Source: Gemmatimonadota bacterium (GTDB lineage Bacteria > Gemmatimonadota > Gemmatimonadetes > Longimicrobiales > Gaopeijiaceae). Taken from it: a stretch of 12,527 nucleotides of DNA. Under the pieces are notes generated by a model. The model did no database searches and was not told the DNA's origin. It saw only the letters and a list, made by a program, of their open reading frames with translations. This document shows positions 6,301-12,527 of this stretch, piece after piece; positions within the stretch are counted from its first letter, which is position 1, and each line of letters starts with the position of its first letter. A program made the position numbers and the translations under genes. The DNA is taken from contig SKZC01000358.1 of assembly GCA_007127575.1 (NCBI GenBank), positions 1 to 12,527 on the forward strand, given 5' to 3'.

Positions 6301-7305
6301 ATGGAGTCACGCGACGTCACAATCATTGGAGGCGGACCCACCGGGCTCTTCGCCGCGTTCTATGCGGGAATGAGAGGGGTTTCGGCCCGGATCGTGGATT
6401 CGCTACCGGAGCTGGGCGGCCAGCTCACCGCCCTCTATCCCGAAAAGTACATTTTCGACGTGGGAGGCTTTCCGAAGGTTCTCGCCAAGGATCTGTCCGC
6501 CGAGTTGGTGGCGCAGGCCATGCAGTTCGAGCCCGAGGTGGTGCTGGACGAGGAGGTGGCCGAGGTAGTTCCCGATGAGGGAGGGGGATTCCGGCTCGTG
6601 GGGAGCTCCGGAGAGTACCGGACCAAGGCGCTGGTAGTTGCCGGCGGGAAGGGGGCGTTCGAGGCTCGGAAGCTGAACGTCCCGGGGTACGAGGAACTTC
6701 TGGGACGGGGTGTTCATTACTCAGTCAAGGATCCCGAGGCGTATCGGGATCGGGCGGTTCTCATCGTGGGGGGAGGGGACTCGGCACTGGACTGGACCCT
6801 GGCTCTCAAGGACCTGGCCCGTAGGGTGGTCCTGGTGCACCGAAGGGAGCGGTTTCGGGCTCATGAGCATTCCGTGGCCCTCTTGCAGGATGCCCGGGCT
6901 CGAGGTGAAGTGGAGTTTCGACCCTTCCACGAGGTCCGTGAGATCCATGGAACGGAGCGGGTGGAGGGGTGCACCATCTTCCATAACCGGACTGAGGAGG
7001 AGGGGCGCCTGGAGGTGGATGCGGTTCTCACCTTCCTGGGATTCAAGCCCGATCTGGGACCCATTCGGGAGTGGGGGCTCGAGATCCGCAAGAATCGGCT
7101 CGTGGTGAACCACCTCATGGAGACGAACACTCCTGGAATCTACGGGGCGGGAGACATCGTGGATTACGACGGCAAGCTGGATCTCATCGCCACCGGGTTC
7201 GCCGAGGCCGCCATCGCCGTGAACAATGCCGTCCACTTCGTGGATCCCGATGCCCGGGTGAATCCGGGGCACTCCACCAATCTCAAGGTCTTTCAGGGGA
7301 AATGA
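6301..7305 (+). CDS. Ferredoxin/flavodoxin-NADP+ reductase, thioredoxin-reductase-like type
   Basis: This FAD enzyme transfers electrons between NADPH and ferredoxin or flavodoxin in the cytoplasm. Its 334 residues have the thioredoxin-reductase fold but no CxxC redox pair, which is what separates this type (B. subtilis YumC, chlorobial FNR) from TrxB. FAD binding is shown by IIGGGPTG (8-15) and GAGD (282-285). NADPH binding is shown by GGGDSALD (157-164) and HRRERFRAHEHS (180-191), where the arginines suit the 2'-phosphate of NADPH. The segments YPEKYIFDVGGFPK, METNTPGIYGAGD and NPGHSTNLKVF agree closely with YumC as I recall it. ATG 6301 is chosen because the FAD motif then begins at residue 8 and GAGAGG lies upstream; the frame is open further upstream but that stretch overlaps the Nudix gene. 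trxB follows after seven bases. Very secure. Confidence 0.94.
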   Translation: MESRDVTIIGGGPTGLFAAFYAGMRGVSARIVDSLPELGGQLTALYPEKYIFDVGGFPKVLAKDLSAELVAQAMQFEPEVVLDEEVAEVVPDEGGGFRLVGSSGEYRTKALVVAGGKGAFEARKLNVPGYEELLGRGVHYSVKDPEAYRDRAVLIVGGGDSALDWTLALKDLARRVVLVHRRERFRAHEHSVALLQDARARGEVEFRPFHEVREIHGTERVEGCTIFHNRTEEEGRLEVDAVLTFLGFKPDLGPIREWGLEIRKNRLVVNHLMETNTPGIYGAGDIVDYDGKLDLIATGFAEAAIAVNNAVHFVDPDARVNPGHSTNLKVFQGK

Positions 7306-7312
7306 GGAACGG

Positions 7313-8308
7313 ATGACGCAGCTCCGAGATGTGGAACAGGTAGTGATCGTGGGCTCGGGCCCAGCGGCCTGGACGGCGGCGCTCTACGCCGCCCGTGCTC
7401 GGTTGGACCCCCTGGTGCTGGAAGGGGCGCCGTCCCGGGAGATGATCCCTGGGGGTCAGCTCATGTTCACCACGGACGTGGAGAATTACCCAGGCTTTCC
7501 CGACGGGGTCACCGGCCAGGAGCTCATGGACCGAATGAAGGCCCAGGCCGTTCGGTTCGATACCCGGGTGATCACCGAGGACGTGGTGGACGTGAACGTG
7601 GATGGAAACCCTTTCGTCCTCCGCTCCAGCGAAGGACAGGAGGTGACGGCTCGGACCGTGATCATCGCCACGGGAGCTCGGGCCAACTGGCTGGGGTTGG
7701 AGAACGAGCAGCGCCTCGCGCAATCGGGGGGCGGTGTGTCTGCGTGCGCCGTGTGCGATGGAGCGCTGCCTGCGTTCCGGGACCAGGTTCTCGCCGTGGT
7801 GGGTGGGGGAGACTCGGCCATGGAAGAGGCCATCTACCTCACGAAATTCGCCAAGGAGGTGGTCATCATCCATCGGCGTGATGAGTTCCGGGCTTCCCCC
7901 ATCATGGCGGAGCGCGCCCTGGACAACCCCAAAATCCGCGTGGAATGGAATACCGTGGTGACCGAGGTGTTGGGGGGTGATTTCGTGGAAGGGCTCCGAC
8001 TCAAGGATACCGGCACCGGCGAGGAACGGGAGTTGTCCGTGGGCGGATTCTTCCTGGCCATCGGCCACACCCCGAACACCGCGTTTCTCCAGGGCAAGGT
8101 GGAGCTGGACGAGGCCGGCTACATCCTAACCCCCACCTCCTGGCGGACGGCCACCAACATTCCCGGGCTCTTCGCCGCAGGCGACGTCATGGACCCCTTC
8201 TATCGGCAGGCCGTCACGGCTGCGGGTACCGGGTGCATGGCGGCGCTGGAGGCGGAGCGCTGGCTCGCTCACCAGGGGGCCGAGGAGGCGGAGCCGGCCG
8301 TTCCTTGA
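7313..8308 (+). CDS. trxB: Thioredoxin reductase
   Basis: This enzyme reduces thioredoxin with NADPH through FAD and a redox-active disulfide in the cytoplasm. Its 331 residues contain the FAD motif GSGPAAW (14-20), the redox pair C145-A-V-C148 followed by DG (the usual CATCDG with Val for Thr), the NADPH motif GGGDSA (164-169), HRRDEFRA (187-194) and the terminal FAD motif AAGDV (288-292). The ENYPGFP segment and the GGQLMFTTDVEN stretch are also typical. The first glycine-rich motif is GSGPAAW where GSGPAGY is usual, a minor change. ATG 7313 follows the reductase stop by seven bases, and GAGGAA overlaps that stop, so the two genes are almost certainly cotranscribed and probably coupled. No thioredoxin gene is in the window. 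The 51-base gap to the convergent gene shows only a weak 5-bp hairpin. Confidence 0.95.
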   Translation: MTQLRDVEQVVIVGSGPAAWTAALYAARARLDPLVLEGAPSREMIPGGQLMFTTDVENYPGFPDGVTGQELMDRMKAQAVRFDTRVITEDVVDVNVDGNPFVLRSSEGQEVTARTVIIATGARANWLGLENEQRLAQSGGGVSACAVCDGALPAFRDQVLAVVGGGDSAMEEAIYLTKFAKEVVIIHRRDEFRASPIMAERALDNPKIRVEWNTVVTEVLGGDFVEGLRLKDTGTGEERELSVGGFFLAIGHTPNTAFLQGKVELDEAGYILTPTSWRTATNIPGLFAAGDVMDPFYRQAVTAAGTGCMAALEAERWLAHQGAEEAEPAVP

Positions 8309-8359
8309 ACAGGGAAGGGACCACGTATCCTCTTCGAGTCCCCGCAGGGGGAGCGTCCG

Positions 8360-9106
8360 TCACCGTCCCGAAAGGGCCTGCCCTCCATCCACGACGATGA
8401 CCTCTCCCGTGATGAACGGGGACCGGTCCAAAAAAAGGATCGTACGCAGGACGTCCTCCGGAGCGCCCAGCCGCCCCAGCGCGGTCCGATCCGCCGCTTT
8501 GCGGCTCTTCTCCTCGTCGTAATCGTCAGGGAGGAGTACCGGGCCCGGGGCGATAGCGTTCACCCGGATCCGGGGGGCAAGGCAGCGGGCCATGACCCTG
8601 GTGAGGTGGAGGGCGCCGGCCTTGGAGACGGAGTGATGCGGGAATTCACGCCACGCCTGGAAGGCCGAGAGGTCCACCAGGTTCACCACCGATCCACCGC
8701 TCCGGTCCAGGAGGTCCGCCGTGGCCTGAGCCATCATGAAGGGGCCCTTCACATTCACTCCCATGACCTGGTCCCAGTCGTCCTCCTGGATCTCCATGAA
8801 GGGGACTTGCCGGAAGAGGGAGGCGTTGTTCACCAGGAGGTCCAGCCGTCGGAAGCGCCGCCTCAACGCCTCGGTGATCCGCTCCACGTCCTCGCTCCTG
8901 GAGACGTCCCCCTGCACGAGCACCACCGAGCGCCCGAGCTCCCGGATGCGCCGGGAGACCTGCTCCGCTTCCGCTTCGGACTGGTGGTAGTTCACCACCA
9001 GATCGAAACCGGCTTCCGCCAGTCCCAAGGAGATGGCGCGGCCCACCCGCACCGCTCCCCCGGTGACCAGCGCCACTGGATTTGGGTTCGTCGGGGCGTT
9101 CCCCAT
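8360..9106 (-). CDS. Pteridine-reductase-like SDR with His in place of the catalytic Tyr
   Basis: This is a short-chain dehydrogenase/reductase of 248 residues. The cofactor motif is TGGAVRVG (15-22), the TGxxxRxG form of pteridine reductases (PTR1, FolM) rather than TGxxxGIG. NNAS (93-96) and Asn118 are present. In PTR1 the catalytic set is Asp-Tyr-Lys spaced 13 and 4 residues apart. Here VDLSAF gives Asp145 and SVSKAG gives Lys162, but the Tyr position (158) is His, in the sequence PHHSVSK. The C-terminal NAIAPGPVLLPDDYDEE and TGEVIVVDGGQ are family-typical. The likely start is ATG 9106, which has GGAGG four bases upstream; ATG 9133 would add nine residues (MESPEAGGG) but has a poorer site. 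The gene converges on trxB and diverges from the next SDR. A pterin substrate is inference; with His158 the protein could be altered in activity or inactive. Confidence 0.88.
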   Translation of the reverse strand: MGNAPTNPNPVALVTGGAVRVGRAISLGLAEAGFDLVVNYHQSEAEAEQVSRRIRELGRSVVLVQGDVSRSEDVERITEALRRRFRRLDLLVNNASLFRQVPFMEIQEDDWDQVMGVNVKGPFMMAQATADLLDRSGGSVVNLVDLSAFQAWREFPHHSVSKAGALHLTRVMARCLAPRIRVNAIAPGPVLLPDDYDEEKSRKAADRTALGRLGAPEDVLRTILFLDRSPFITGEVIVVDGGQALSGR

Positions 9107-9263
9107 GCCCCCTCCGGCCTCTGGACTCTCCATTGAGCGCCGCTCACCGTGCTGTGGCCCCAGGCGGGATCGACGCAACTTCTGGACGAAACGTTCCCGT
9201 CTCATCACAGTACACACCGGCGCCGGATCGTAATCGCTGCAGGGGGAGGAGGGAAGGGAGCCC

Positions 9264-9986
9264 ATGAGCCCACGGGAAGAACGGATGGCGGCGGTGACCG
9301 GCAGCACTCGGGGGATCGGGTTCGGAGTCGCCAAGGGGTTGGTAGAGGATGGGTGGACCGTTCTCGTGGGTTCCCGGTCGCAGGAGCGGGTGGATGAGGC
9401 GGTGGGTCGGTTGGAGGGGGCGGGCCCCGGTCGGGTCCGGGGTCGAGTGTTGGACGTGCGCCGCCGGGAGAGTTGCAGGGCTTTCGTGACGGAGGCGGTT
9501 CGCTGGGGGGGCCGGTTGGATCTACTGGTGAACAACGCCGGGGTGGGTCGATTTCGACCCATCCAGGAGATGGCCCCCGAGGATTGGGAGCTTCAGATCC
9601 GCACGAACCTGGACGGAGTCTTCCATTCCTCCCAGGCTGCCATCCCCCACCTCATGGAAAACGAGAACGGGGGGTGGATCGTAAACGTGGGGTCCATCGC
9701 CAGCCGGACCGCCATTGCCGGCGGGGCCGCCTACAACGCCTCCAAGTTCGGTCTCCTGGGCCTGACGGAGGCCATGATGTTCGACCTGCGGCAGCACGGG
9801 ATCCGCGTCACCATCGTCATGCCGGGGAGTGTGGAAACCGAATTCCACGACGGCGAGCCGCCCGGCGGGAGCTGGAAGCTCCAGGCGGAGGACGTGGCGA
9901 GGACGATCCGAGACCTCCTGGCCTACCCTCACCGGGCTCACCCCTCTCGGATCGAACTGCGACCCACCCGTCCCCCGGGGAAGTGA
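9264..9986 (+). CDS. Classical short-chain dehydrogenase/reductase (FabG-like)
   Basis: This NAD(P)H-dependent oxidoreductase has 240 residues and an intact classical SDR set: TGSTRGIG (12-19), NNAG (90-93), Asn115, Ser144 in VGSIAS, Tyr157 and Lys161 in YNASK. MPGSVETEF (186-194) is the usual PG motif region. SRS at 37-39, after the second strand, has an arginine suited to NADPH. The closest groups are 3-oxoacyl-ACP reductases and 3-ketoacyl/sepiapterin-like SDRs, but the substrate cannot be assigned. The C-terminus ends shortly after the expected last helix and lacks the DGG segment common in FabG, so FabG itself is unlikely. Purine-rich sequence precedes ATG 9264. It diverges from the histidine-variant SDR across 157 bases in which I found no convincing promoter. 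fumC lies 99 bases downstream on the same strand. Confidence 0.88.
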   Translation: MSPREERMAAVTGSTRGIGFGVAKGLVEDGWTVLVGSRSQERVDEAVGRLEGAGPGRVRGRVLDVRRRESCRAFVTEAVRWGGRLDLLVNNAGVGRFRPIQEMAPEDWELQIRTNLDGVFHSSQAAIPHLMENENGGWIVNVGSIASRTAIAGGAAYNASKFGLLGLTEAMMFDLRQHGIRVTIVMPGSVETEFHDGEPPGGSWKLQAEDVARTIRDLLAYPHRAHPSRIELRPTRPPGK

Positions 9987-9993
9987 GAGGACG

Positions 9994-10089
9994 ATGAGCA
10001 GGAGCCATGGGGCGATTCCGGAGGCGTCCGGTCCGGCCCGATCTCATGGGTGCTACCACCATTTCAACGCCAAGGAGCGGCTGACATGA
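9994..10089 (+). CDS. Possible 31-residue small ORF coupled to fumC
   Basis: An ATG eight bases after the SDR stop, with GAGAGG just upstream, opens a 31-codon frame. It ends in a TGA overlapping the fumC ATG in the form ATGA. The peptide is polar, with a CYHHF stretch near the C-terminus and no membrane segment. Third-position G/C is high (23 of 31 codons), like the real genes here. It could be a leader peptide that feeds ribosomes to fumC, or chance. No family is recognised. Confidence 0.3.
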   Translation: MSRSHGAIPEASGPARSHGCYHHFNAKERLT

Positions 10090-11489
10090 CCGAAGAGTAC
10101 CGGGTGGAGCGGGATTCTCTGGGTGAGGTGCGCGTGCCCAAGGGCGCGTTGTTCGGAGCCCAAACCCAACGGGCGGTAGAAAACTTCCCCATCAGCGGCC
10201 AACGCTTCAGCCGTCACTTCGTCGAGGCGTTGGGGGTGATCAAGGGATCGGCGGCTCGGGTGAACGGCGAGTTGGGTCACCTGGAAGAGCAGGTGGCTCG
10301 GGTCATCGCCCAGGCGGCGGATGAGGTGCGGGACGGGCGTTGGGATGACGAGTTCGTAGTGGACATCTACCAAACGGGGTCCGGAACCTCCACGAACATG
10401 AACTCCAACGAGGTCATCGCGAACCGGGCGAATCAGCTCCTCGGGGAGGGAGACACGAAGGTCCACCCCAACGACCACGTCAACTTCGGCCAGTCGTCCA
10501 ACGACGTGATTCCCACCGCAATGCACGTCTCGGGGCGAGTGGCCCTGGAAAAGGAGCTGGTCCCGGCTCTGGAAGAGCTACGGGGAGTGCTCCAGGAGAA
10601 GGCCCGGGACTTCGATTCTGTGCTCAAGTCCGGCCGTACACACCTCATGGACGCCACTCCGGTCCGCCTGGGTCAGGAGTTCGGGGGGTACGCCCGCCAG
10701 GTGGAAAAGGGGGTGGTGCGGGTCCGTCAGGCCTCGGAGGAGCTGGCTGAGCTGGCCCTGGGAGGGACGGCCACGGGGAGCGGGATCAACACGGATCCCA
10801 GATTTCCGAAGAGAGCCATCGGCCTCATCTCCCAGGAGGTGGGGCTCGAGTTCCGGGAGGCCGAAGACCACTTCGAGAAGCAGGGCGCCCAGGACGCTGT
10901 GGTGAGCGCGTCAGGCGCCCTCAACACCGTGGCCATGAGCCTGATGAAGATCGCCGACGACGTCCGGTGGCTGGCCAGTGGCCCCACCTCCGGGCTATCT
11001 GAGATCTCTCTGCCAGCGATCCAACCGGGAAGCTCCATCATGCCCGGGAAGGTGAATCCGGTCCTCTCTGAGGCCCTTATGATGGTGGCGGCCCGGGTGG
11101 CTGGGAACCACACCACTATCACGGTGGGGGGGGGACGAGGGAATTTCGAGCTCAACGTCATGCTCCCGGTGATGGCCCAGGCGCTACTGGAGTCCACCCT
11201 CATCCTCGCCAACGGAGCCCGAGCCTTCACCCGGGGATGCGTCACCGGGATCCAGGCGAACGAGGAGCGTTGTCGGGAGCTCCTGGAGCGGAACCCCAGC
11301 ATCGCCACCGCCCTGAATCTCCGTCTGGGATATGATCAGGCGTCGGAGGTGGCCAAGGAAGCCGCCAACTCCGGCCGGTCCGTCCGGGACGTCCTCCTGG
11401 AGCGAGACCTCATCCCTGCCGATGAGGTGGATGAGGCCCTGGACGTGCGGAGCATGACCGAGACCGGCTTCCCCGGGAGAGAGGGGTGA
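10086..11489 (+). CDS. fumC: Class II fumarate hydratase
   Basis: This enzyme interconverts fumarate and (S)-malate in the TCA cycle. It is the iron-free, oxygen-stable class II fumarase, a cytoplasmic homotetramer. Its 467 residues match the family length. Conserved regions are GSGTSTNMNSNEV (98-110), HPNDHVNFGQSSND (127-140), Thr185-His186 in SGRTHLMDATP (E. coli FumC His188 equivalent) and the superfamily signature GSSIMPGKVNP (315-325) on the flexible loop with the catalytic serine. Aspartase and argininosuccinate lyase share the fold, but the overall agreement, including SGRTHLMDATPV, is with fumarase. ATG 10086 is chosen because AAGGAG lies eight bases upstream and MTEEYRVERDSLG is the family N-terminus. 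The stop overlaps the nfo GTG by four bases. Very secure. Confidence 0.96.
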   Translation: MTEEYRVERDSLGEVRVPKGALFGAQTQRAVENFPISGQRFSRHFVEALGVIKGSAARVNGELGHLEEQVARVIAQAADEVRDGRWDDEFVVDIYQTGSGTSTNMNSNEVIANRANQLLGEGDTKVHPNDHVNFGQSSNDVIPTAMHVSGRVALEKELVPALEELRGVLQEKARDFDSVLKSGRTHLMDATPVRLGQEFGGYARQVEKGVVRVRQASEELAELALGGTATGSGINTDPRFPKRAIGLISQEVGLEFREAEDHFEKQGAQDAVVSASGALNTVAMSLMKIADDVRWLASGPTSGLSEISLPAIQPGSSIMPGKVNPVLSEALMMVAARVAGNHTTITVGGGRGNFELNVMLPVMAQALLESTLILANGARAFTRGCVTGIQANEERCRELLERNPSIATALNLRLGYDQASEVAKEAANSGRSVRDVLLERDLIPADEVDEALDVRSMTETGFPGREG

Positions 11490-12376
11490 GCGGATCCGGG
11501 ACCGACGCTCCGTCCTCGGAGGTGGTGGAAGACGAGCTGGGCGCTCACGTGTCCGTGGCCGGTGGGGTGGGGAAGGCCCCCGAACGGGCGGTGCGGATCC
11601 GGTCCCGGAACCTCCAGCTTTTCACGAAGCAGCCGAACCGGTGGGCCGAGCCCGAGCTGGCTCCCGAGGCAGTGGAGGAGTTTCGCGACGCCCGGAACGA
11701 GCGGAAGATCGGGTGCGCCGTTTCCCACGACTCCTATCTCATCAACCTCAGCTCACCCAAGCCGGAGCTGTGGGAGCGGTCCGTCGATTGCTTCGTGGGA
11801 GAGCTTCGACGCTCCGTGGAGTTGGGGCTGGATTTCGTTGTGACCCATCCTGGAAATGCCACTGACGGAAAGACGGAGGACGGGATCGCTCGAAACGCCG
11901 ATGGGATCACCCGGGCCCTGGAGGCGGTGGAAGGGGAGACCAGGGTTCTGCTGGAGCTCACTGCGGGTTCGGGCACATCCGTGGGGGGAAGCTTCGAGGC
12001 GTTGGCGGGGATTTTGGCGCGGATCCCTCACGGGCTCCAGGACCGGATGGGGGTCTGTGTGGACACCTGCCATGCGTACGCCGCGGGATACGACCTCGTG
12101 GGTGACTACGACGGGGTCTGGACCCGGTTCGAGGACGTGGTGGGTCTGGAGCGGTTGAAGCTCTTTCATCTCAACGACTCCCAGCACCCACTGGGGTCGA
12201 ACAAGGATCGACACGAGCACATCGGAGAGGGGACGCTGGGGCCGGAGCCGTTCCGGAGGATCATGACGGATCCGCGGTTCCCATCGGTTCCGAAGCTCCT
12301 GGAGACGCCGAAGGGAGACGATATGGTGACCTTGGATCTCCGGAACCTCTCTCTTCTCCGCTCCTTCCGGGAGTGA
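11486..12376 (+). CDS. nfo: Endonuclease IV (AP endonuclease)
   Basis: This enzyme cuts DNA 5' of abasic sites and removes damaged 3' ends during base excision repair, using three metal ions. Its 296 residues have all nine expected ligands: His81 (VSHDSYLINL), His121 (HPGN), Glu157 (LLELTAG), Asp193 and His196 (VDTCH), His228 (FHLND), Asp241 and His243 (DRHEHIGEG) and Glu273 (LLETP). Spacings agree with E. coli Nfo (for example 40 residues between the first two and 30 between the last two). The usual ENTAG is ELTAG here, a small change beside the metal-binding Glu. The N-terminus has about 15 extra, probably disordered residues. GTG 11486 overlaps the fumC stop (GTGA) and is preceded by GGGAGAGAGG, so translation is probably coupled to fumC. 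Very secure. Confidence 0.96.
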   Translation: MSGSGTDAPSSEVVEDELGAHVSVAGGVGKAPERAVRIRSRNLQLFTKQPNRWAEPELAPEAVEEFRDARNERKIGCAVSHDSYLINLSSPKPELWERSVDCFVGELRRSVELGLDFVVTHPGNATDGKTEDGIARNADGITRALEAVEGETRVLLELTAGSGTSVGGSFEALAGILARIPHGLQDRMGVCVDTCHAYAAGYDLVGDYDGVWTRFEDVVGLERLKLFHLNDSQHPLGSNKDRHEHIGEGTLGPEPFRRIMTDPRFPSVPKLLETPKGDDMVTLDLRNLSLLRSFRE

Positions 12377-12413
12377 CCCTGCACGGGGCTGTACCACCAC
12401 ACCCCCCTCCTTC

Positions 12414-12443
12414 TGGACGCACGGGTAGGGGGTACCTTATATT
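12414..12443 (+). promoter_or_regulatory. Candidate promoter for a gene beyond the right edge
   Basis: TGGACG (12414-12419, four of six) and TATATT (12438-12443, five of six) are 18 bases apart. They lie about 40 bases after the nfo stop, in the only AT-rich spot of the 151-base tail. Transcription would start near 12450 and run out of the window. Confidence 0.45.
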
Positions 12444-12527
12444 CATCACCCGGCCTGGTCGAAGGGCATCGTTATTGAGCCAACACATGTGAAGCCGGGA
12501 CTGACTCCTGAAGCCGACGCCACGCCC
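12444..12527 (+). other. Leader or start of an unidentified downstream gene
   Basis: The last 84 bases follow the candidate promoter. A GTG at 12489 opens a frame that stays open for 13 codons (VKPGLTPEADATP) to the edge, but no clear ribosome binding site precedes it. The gene may begin here or further right; nothing can be said of its product. Confidence 0.2.

Noticed and set aside
6301..7305. Second thioredoxin reductase
   Set aside because: There is no CxxC pair between the FAD and NADPH motifs, and the sequence follows YumC-type ferredoxin reductases.
8309..8359. Terminator between the convergent trxB and SDR genes
   Set aside because: Only a 5-bp TCCCC/GGGGA stem with no T-run on either strand; too weak to call.
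9107..9562. Extension of the minus-strand SDR up to 9562
   Set aside because: The added residues are Ser/Thr/Pro/Arg-rich and run antisense through the start of the divergent SDR; ATG 9106 precedes the cofactor motif at the normal distance.
1..12527. tRNA, rRNA, CRISPR array, transposase, phage or plasmid genes
   Set aside because: None was seen on reading; the genes are housekeeping types with uniform composition, and no direct repeats or insertion ends were noticed.

Overview
The window is a densely packed, GC-rich stretch (roughly two thirds G+C by eye, strong G/C preference at third codon positions). It has eleven confident protein genes, one small hypothetical gene and a few candidate regulatory elements. 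The longest gene-free gap is about 230 bases. No tRNA, rRNA, CRISPR array or insertion sequence was seen. The genes are chromosomal housekeeping types. An MCE/Mla lipid-transport operon points to a diderm bacterium, and the overall style (GC-rich, MlaE-MlaF-MlaD without MlaB/MlaC, an EGY-like site-2 protease, a YumC-type ferredoxin reductase) fits Gemmatimonadota or a relative. That placement is inference; no marker gene in the window settles it.

Layout. On the minus strand at the left edge is the 5' two thirds of rho (transcription termination factor). Across a 190-base divergent gap, an EGY-like intramembrane site-2 metalloprotease reads right. A candidate promoter with a palindrome over its -35 box then precedes a 123-residue protein of unknown function, which ends in a strong hairpin. 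A second candidate promoter precedes mlaE-mlaF-mlaD, the permease, ATPase and membrane-anchored MCE subunit of a phospholipid transporter. On the same strand follow a Nudix hydrolase whose ribosome binding site can be locked in a hairpin, a ferredoxin/flavodoxin-NADP+ reductase and a thioredoxin reductase (7 bases apart). A convergent minus-strand gene encodes a pteridine-reductase-like SDR whose catalytic tyrosine is replaced by histidine. Divergent from it are a classical SDR, a possible 31-codon ORF, fumC and nfo (endonuclease IV), with 4-base overlaps at the last two junctions. The window ends after a candidate promoter for an unseen gene.

How the genes may work together. MlaE/F/D form one membrane complex. 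The right half is rich in NADPH-linked redox and oxidative-damage functions: Fnr, TrxB, two SDRs, a Nudix hydrolase, FumC and Nfo. In Escherichia coli, fumC, nfo and the ferredoxin reductase gene fpr all belong to the SoxRS superoxide regulon; here functional counterparts lie within about 6 kb, with no SoxR-like regulator visible. Nothing here is a clearly new multi-gene system. The most unusual observations are the His-for-Tyr SDR, the fumC-nfo coupling, the hairpin over the Nudix ribosome binding site and the palindrome upstream of the unknown gene.
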